Shown here one piece after another: positions 61,566 through 64,000 of a DNA stretch of 64,000 bases. The DNA lies in assembly GCF_000765695.2 (NCBI RefSeq), contig NZ_JRPB02000003.1, positions 62,001 through 126,000 on the forward strand, read 5' to 3'. The number at the start of each line of letters is the position of its first letter. The first letter of the stretch is position 1. The translations under genes were made by a program, and so were the position numbers. The notes beneath the pieces were generated by a model, which had not been told where the DNA came from, did not search any database, and saw nothing but the letters and a program-made list of their open reading frames with translations. This stretch comes from Helicobacter sp. MIT 11-5569. Its GTDB lineage: Bacteria > Campylobacterota > Campylobacteria > Campylobacterales > Helicobacteraceae.

Positions 61566-63665
61566 TTGTATAGCGAATTTATATATCAAGCATTGGAGCA
61601 AAACTATATTAGTTTTGAGGGAGATTTTATTATTTATCATACCAAAAAACTTTCAAAACAAAATTATCAAAATCCAGAAGAGCAAGTGAGGGCTGAGATA
61701 TTTGCAAAACTTCTTCTGCAAAAGAAATATCCATTAGGGCATATTGGTATAGAAATCCCTGTAAAACGAGGAAGTGAAAATATAAGCAATACAAGGGCTG
61801 ATATTGTTGTATATTCTAATAATTCTCACAAGAAAGCCCATATTGTTATTGAGCTTAAAAAACAAGACCAAAGGGATTTAAGAGAAGCAAAAGGGCAAGC
61901 CCTAAGTTATGCAAACTTTTTGCGTGCAGATTACGCACAAGCAACAAATGGCAAAGAAAAAATAACACTTTACATTAAAGATGATGGTAACGATTTGATT
62001 GACGATATTCCAGACTATGGTGGCGATGCACCCTTGTGGAAATATGAGAGGGATTCTAAAGATAATAATATCCAGCCAATCACCACTGATGAGTTAAAAT
62101 CATTACTACAAAAAATCCATAATTACCTATGGAATGGCGGCAAGCGAAATCCAGCAGAAGCTTTTAGTGAATTTAGTAAGATTATTTTTACTAAGATTAT
62201 GGATGAAAAAATTGCTGAATATGATGCGGATTACAATAAAGAATATTATGAATTTCAAAAAAATCGCGATGAGGATAAATACGCATTAGGGAAGCGAATA
62301 AAAGAACTTTACAACCGCTATAAAGAAAAAGATAAAAATGTTTTTGATAACTCCTTGATTCTCGATGCTGATGAAATAAAATTTCTTGTTGAGAATTTAG
62401 AATCAATTAATCTTAGTAAAACAGATTTGGATATCAAAGGACAAGTTTTTCAAAAGTTTTTTGCCGACTTTTTTAAAGGCACAGCAGGACAATATTTCAC
62501 ACCTCTTAATATTGTCAAATTTATTGTGCAATGTTTTGATATTACAAAAGATGATTTAGTGTTAGATCCAAGTTGCGGAAGTGGAGGGTTTTTGCTGCAA
62601 ACTCTGCAGTATATGCAAGAAAAAAGCAAAAGACTTAAGGACACAACTGCACAACATAACTTTTGGCATTCCTTTGCTGAAAAAAATCTCTATGGTATAG
62701 AAATTAATAGTGGGATTTCACAAACAGCTAAAATGAATATGATTATCCACGATGATGGGCATACAAATGTGATTACAGCAGATGGATTAGATTCCTTTGA
62801 AAATTTTATTATTAAAAATAACAAATTCCAAAAAAATACTTTTGATTATATTTTTACTAATCCCCCTTTTGGCTCTAGTATCCCATCTAGTAAATCCTAC
62901 TTTGAAAACTTTGATTTTTCTAAAAGTGAAGCGCATTTCATTGATGAAATCATCGATAAAAAATCAAACAAAAATTTAGAATCTCAAAAAAGCGAAATTC
63001 TCTTTTTAGAGAGATATTTTGATTTCTTAAAAGAAAATGGCATTGTCGCTTGTGTCTTGCCCGATGGAGTTTTGACTAATTCTAGCACACAAAATGTGCG
63101 AGATTATTTACTAGAGCGATTCTATTTGCTTGCTTCTTTTTCTCTGCCACAACATACCTTTTCAAACTATGGAGCAGGAGTAAAATCAAGCATTTTAATT
63201 TTAAAAAAGAAGCCCAAAAAGGCTTATGAATCTTTTGTTACTCAAAAAGAAGCAATTGAACAAAATAGCACTTTAAAATATAAACCAGAGATTTTATCTT
63301 TAAGAGAAGAGTGCAAAACAACGATAGCTCCACTCAATAAAGAGTTAAAATCCCTAGAAAAAGAATTTAAAAATGATTTAGAAAATAAAATCTTGAAAGA
63401 TAATATTGAGACCCTTAAAAATGAAATTGCAGATATAAAAGGAAAATACAAATTCCAAGAAGAGATTATAAGAGATAAAATAGAGAATGAAGCAAAGGAA
63501 CAGATTAAAACTTTAGAGGACTATCATATTTTTATGGCTATTGTTGAAGATATTGGCTTTGATGCCACAGGTAAGCAAACTTGCGAATATGAAGAATGTG
63601 ATTTAGCAGAAGTTGCCCAGCAGTTTAGAGAGTATTATACGCAAAATTGGGGTAAAAATGAGTAA
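61566..63665 (+). CDS. hsdM: Type I modification methylase HsdM with HsdR_N-like domain
   Basis: A 699-residue protein. The N-terminus (about 1-110) resembles HSDR_N with D79 (TRADIVVY) and E96-L-K98 (VIELKK), a PD-(D/E)XK nuclease pattern. The C-terminal part is an N6-adenine methylase: GQYFTPLNIVKF (about 307), SAM motif DPSCGSGG (334-341) and catalytic NPPF (432-435). TTG start is supported by a strong AGGAGGT at 61554-61560. It overlaps hsdS by 8 nt. Confidence 0.85.
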   Translation: MYSEFIYQALEQNYISFEGDFIIYHTKKLSKQNYQNPEEQVRAEIFAKLLLQKKYPLGHIGIEIPVKRGSENISNTRADIVVYSNNSHKKAHIVIELKKQDQRDLREAKGQALSYANFLRADYAQATNGKEKITLYIKDDGNDLIDDIPDYGGDAPLWKYERDSKDNNIQPITTDELKSLLQKIHNYLWNGGKRNPAEAFSEFSKIIFTKIMDEKIAEYDADYNKEYYEFQKNRDEDKYALGKRIKELYNRYKEKDKNVFDNSLILDADEIKFLVENLESINLSKTDLDIKGQVFQKFFADFFKGTAGQYFTPLNIVKFIVQCFDITKDDLVLDPSCGSGGFLLQTLQYMQEKSKRLKDTTAQHNFWHSFAEKNLYGIEINSGISQTAKMNMIIHDDGHTNVITADGLDSFENFIIKNNKFQKNTFDYIFTNPPFGSSIPSSKSYFENFDFSKSEAHFIDEIIDKKSNKNLESQKSEILFLERYFDFLKENGIVACVLPDGVLTNSSTQNVRDYLLERFYLLASFSLPQHTFSNYGAGVKSSILILKKKPKKAYESFVTQKEAIEQNSTLKYKPEILSLREECKTTIAPLNKELKSLEKEFKNDLENKILKDNIETLKNEIADIKGKYKFQEEIIRDKIENEAKEQIKTLEDYHIFMAIVEDIGFDATGKQTCEYEECDLAEVAQQFREYYTQNWGKNE

Positions 63666-64000
63666 AATCTTTATCAGAAAATGGAGTGAATTGAGTGGGA
63701 ATAGATTTGATGCGGAATATTATAAAGATGAATTTATGGAATTGGAGAAGACTTTACGAACTAAAACAACTTTAAAACTATCAGATTTTATTATAAGTAT
63801 TTCAAGTGGGGCTACCCCAGATAAAAAAGAATCTTGGAAATATTATACAGAAGATAAGACTAAAGGGATTCCATTTTTGCGAGTGCAAAATATTAAACCG
63901 AATACAACAATTTCAGATGATTTTATCTATATCAATGTTGAAACTCACGAAGGAATGTTAAAGCGAAGCCAAGTAAGTGAAAATGATTTAATTGTAACAA
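63658..64000 (+). CDS. hsdS: Type I restriction specificity subunit HsdS, 3' end outside window
   Basis: The ATG at 63658 lies inside the end of hsdM. The readable 114 codons look like the first target-recognition domain: IFIRKWSELSGNRFDAEYY, then SDFIISISSGATPDKKESW and IPFLRVQNIKPN. It directs the methylase (and any restriction activity) to a bipartite DNA target. The rest lies beyond the window. Confidence 0.85.
   Translation, partial: MSKIFIRKWSELSGNRFDAEYYKDEFMELEKTLRTKTTLKLSDFIISISSGATPDKKESWKYYTEDKTKGIPFLRVQNIKPNTTISDDFIYINVETHEGMLKRSQVSENDLIVT

Noticed and set aside
1-64000. CRISPR arrays, insertion sequences, integrase and rRNA
   Set aside because: I found no regularly spaced direct repeats, no transposase or integrase motifs, and no rRNA-like sequence in the window.

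Overview
The window comes from an AT-rich epsilonproteobacterium (Campylobacterota), most likely a nitrate-respiring enterohepatic Helicobacter. Three conserved blocks point there: rppH-lysC-hobA-holB-folP in the order known from H. pylori, the nap gene order napAGHBFLD without napC, and frdCAB next to a nifU/TPR/murE block. The species is my inference; no rRNA is present.

Layout. (1) About 1-28818 is the structural half of a podovirus-like prophage; no integrase or repressor is inside the window. It holds a giant polyvalent protein that runs off the left edge (multiple predicted toxin, nuclease, ADP-ribosyltransferase and metallopeptidase-like modules), an orphan adenine methylase, scaffold and N4-gp56-type capsid genes, a head-tail adaptor, large terminase, an inverted small terminase, two repeat-rich coiled-coil proteins, an RCC1-like fibre protein, a lysis cassette (GH24 lysozyme with Glu-Cys-Thr, i-spanin, o-spanin), the portal and further virion genes. 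Five copies of TTTTAACCCTTTTTTA, each with a -10-like hexamer starting 31-32 nt from the motif start, divide this region into late transcription units; two copies lie back to back between the divergent small terminase and the first coiled-coil gene. Antisense within the lysis cassette is a 25-codon hydrophobic ORF whose RNA architecture resembles the Helicobacter AapA/IsoA type I toxin-antitoxin family.

(2) 28819-32053 is a rearranged cargo segment: a frameshifted secreted-protein gene, a hicBA toxin-antitoxin pair with a perfect operator palindrome (hicA has an apparent 1-nt frameshift near its start), duplicated promoter and gene-start fragments on both sides of hicBA, a membrane/coiled-coil protein, a secreted protein and a secreted endonuclease I (Dns/EndA). 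A 584-nt gap (32054-32637) with a consensus sigma-70 promoter separates this from the core genome.

(3) 32638-55553 is core: RNA pyrophosphohydrolase, aspartokinase, DnaA regulator HobA, DNA polymerase III delta', dihydropteroate synthase, a conserved hypothetical and uracil-DNA glycosylase; periplasmic nitrate reductase; murE, a TPR-like protein and a NifU-like protein on the minus strand; fumarate reductase; tRNA-Ser(GGA); a Na/Pi-cotransporter-like protein and two tandem DUF21/CBS membrane proteins.

(4) 55554-64000 is a DNA modification/defence island: a large beta-class adenine methylase, an OLD/RecF-like ATPase translationally coupled to a small PD-(D/E)XK-like protein, a RhuM-family protein, an HsdM with an N-terminal HsdR_N-like nuclease domain, and the start of hsdS at the right edge.

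The best candidates for something undescribed are the antisense type I toxin-antitoxin-like cassette in the lysis genes, the five-copy late promoter family, the giant polyvalent protein with recombinogenic linker repeats, and the methylase-ATPase-nuclease trio.
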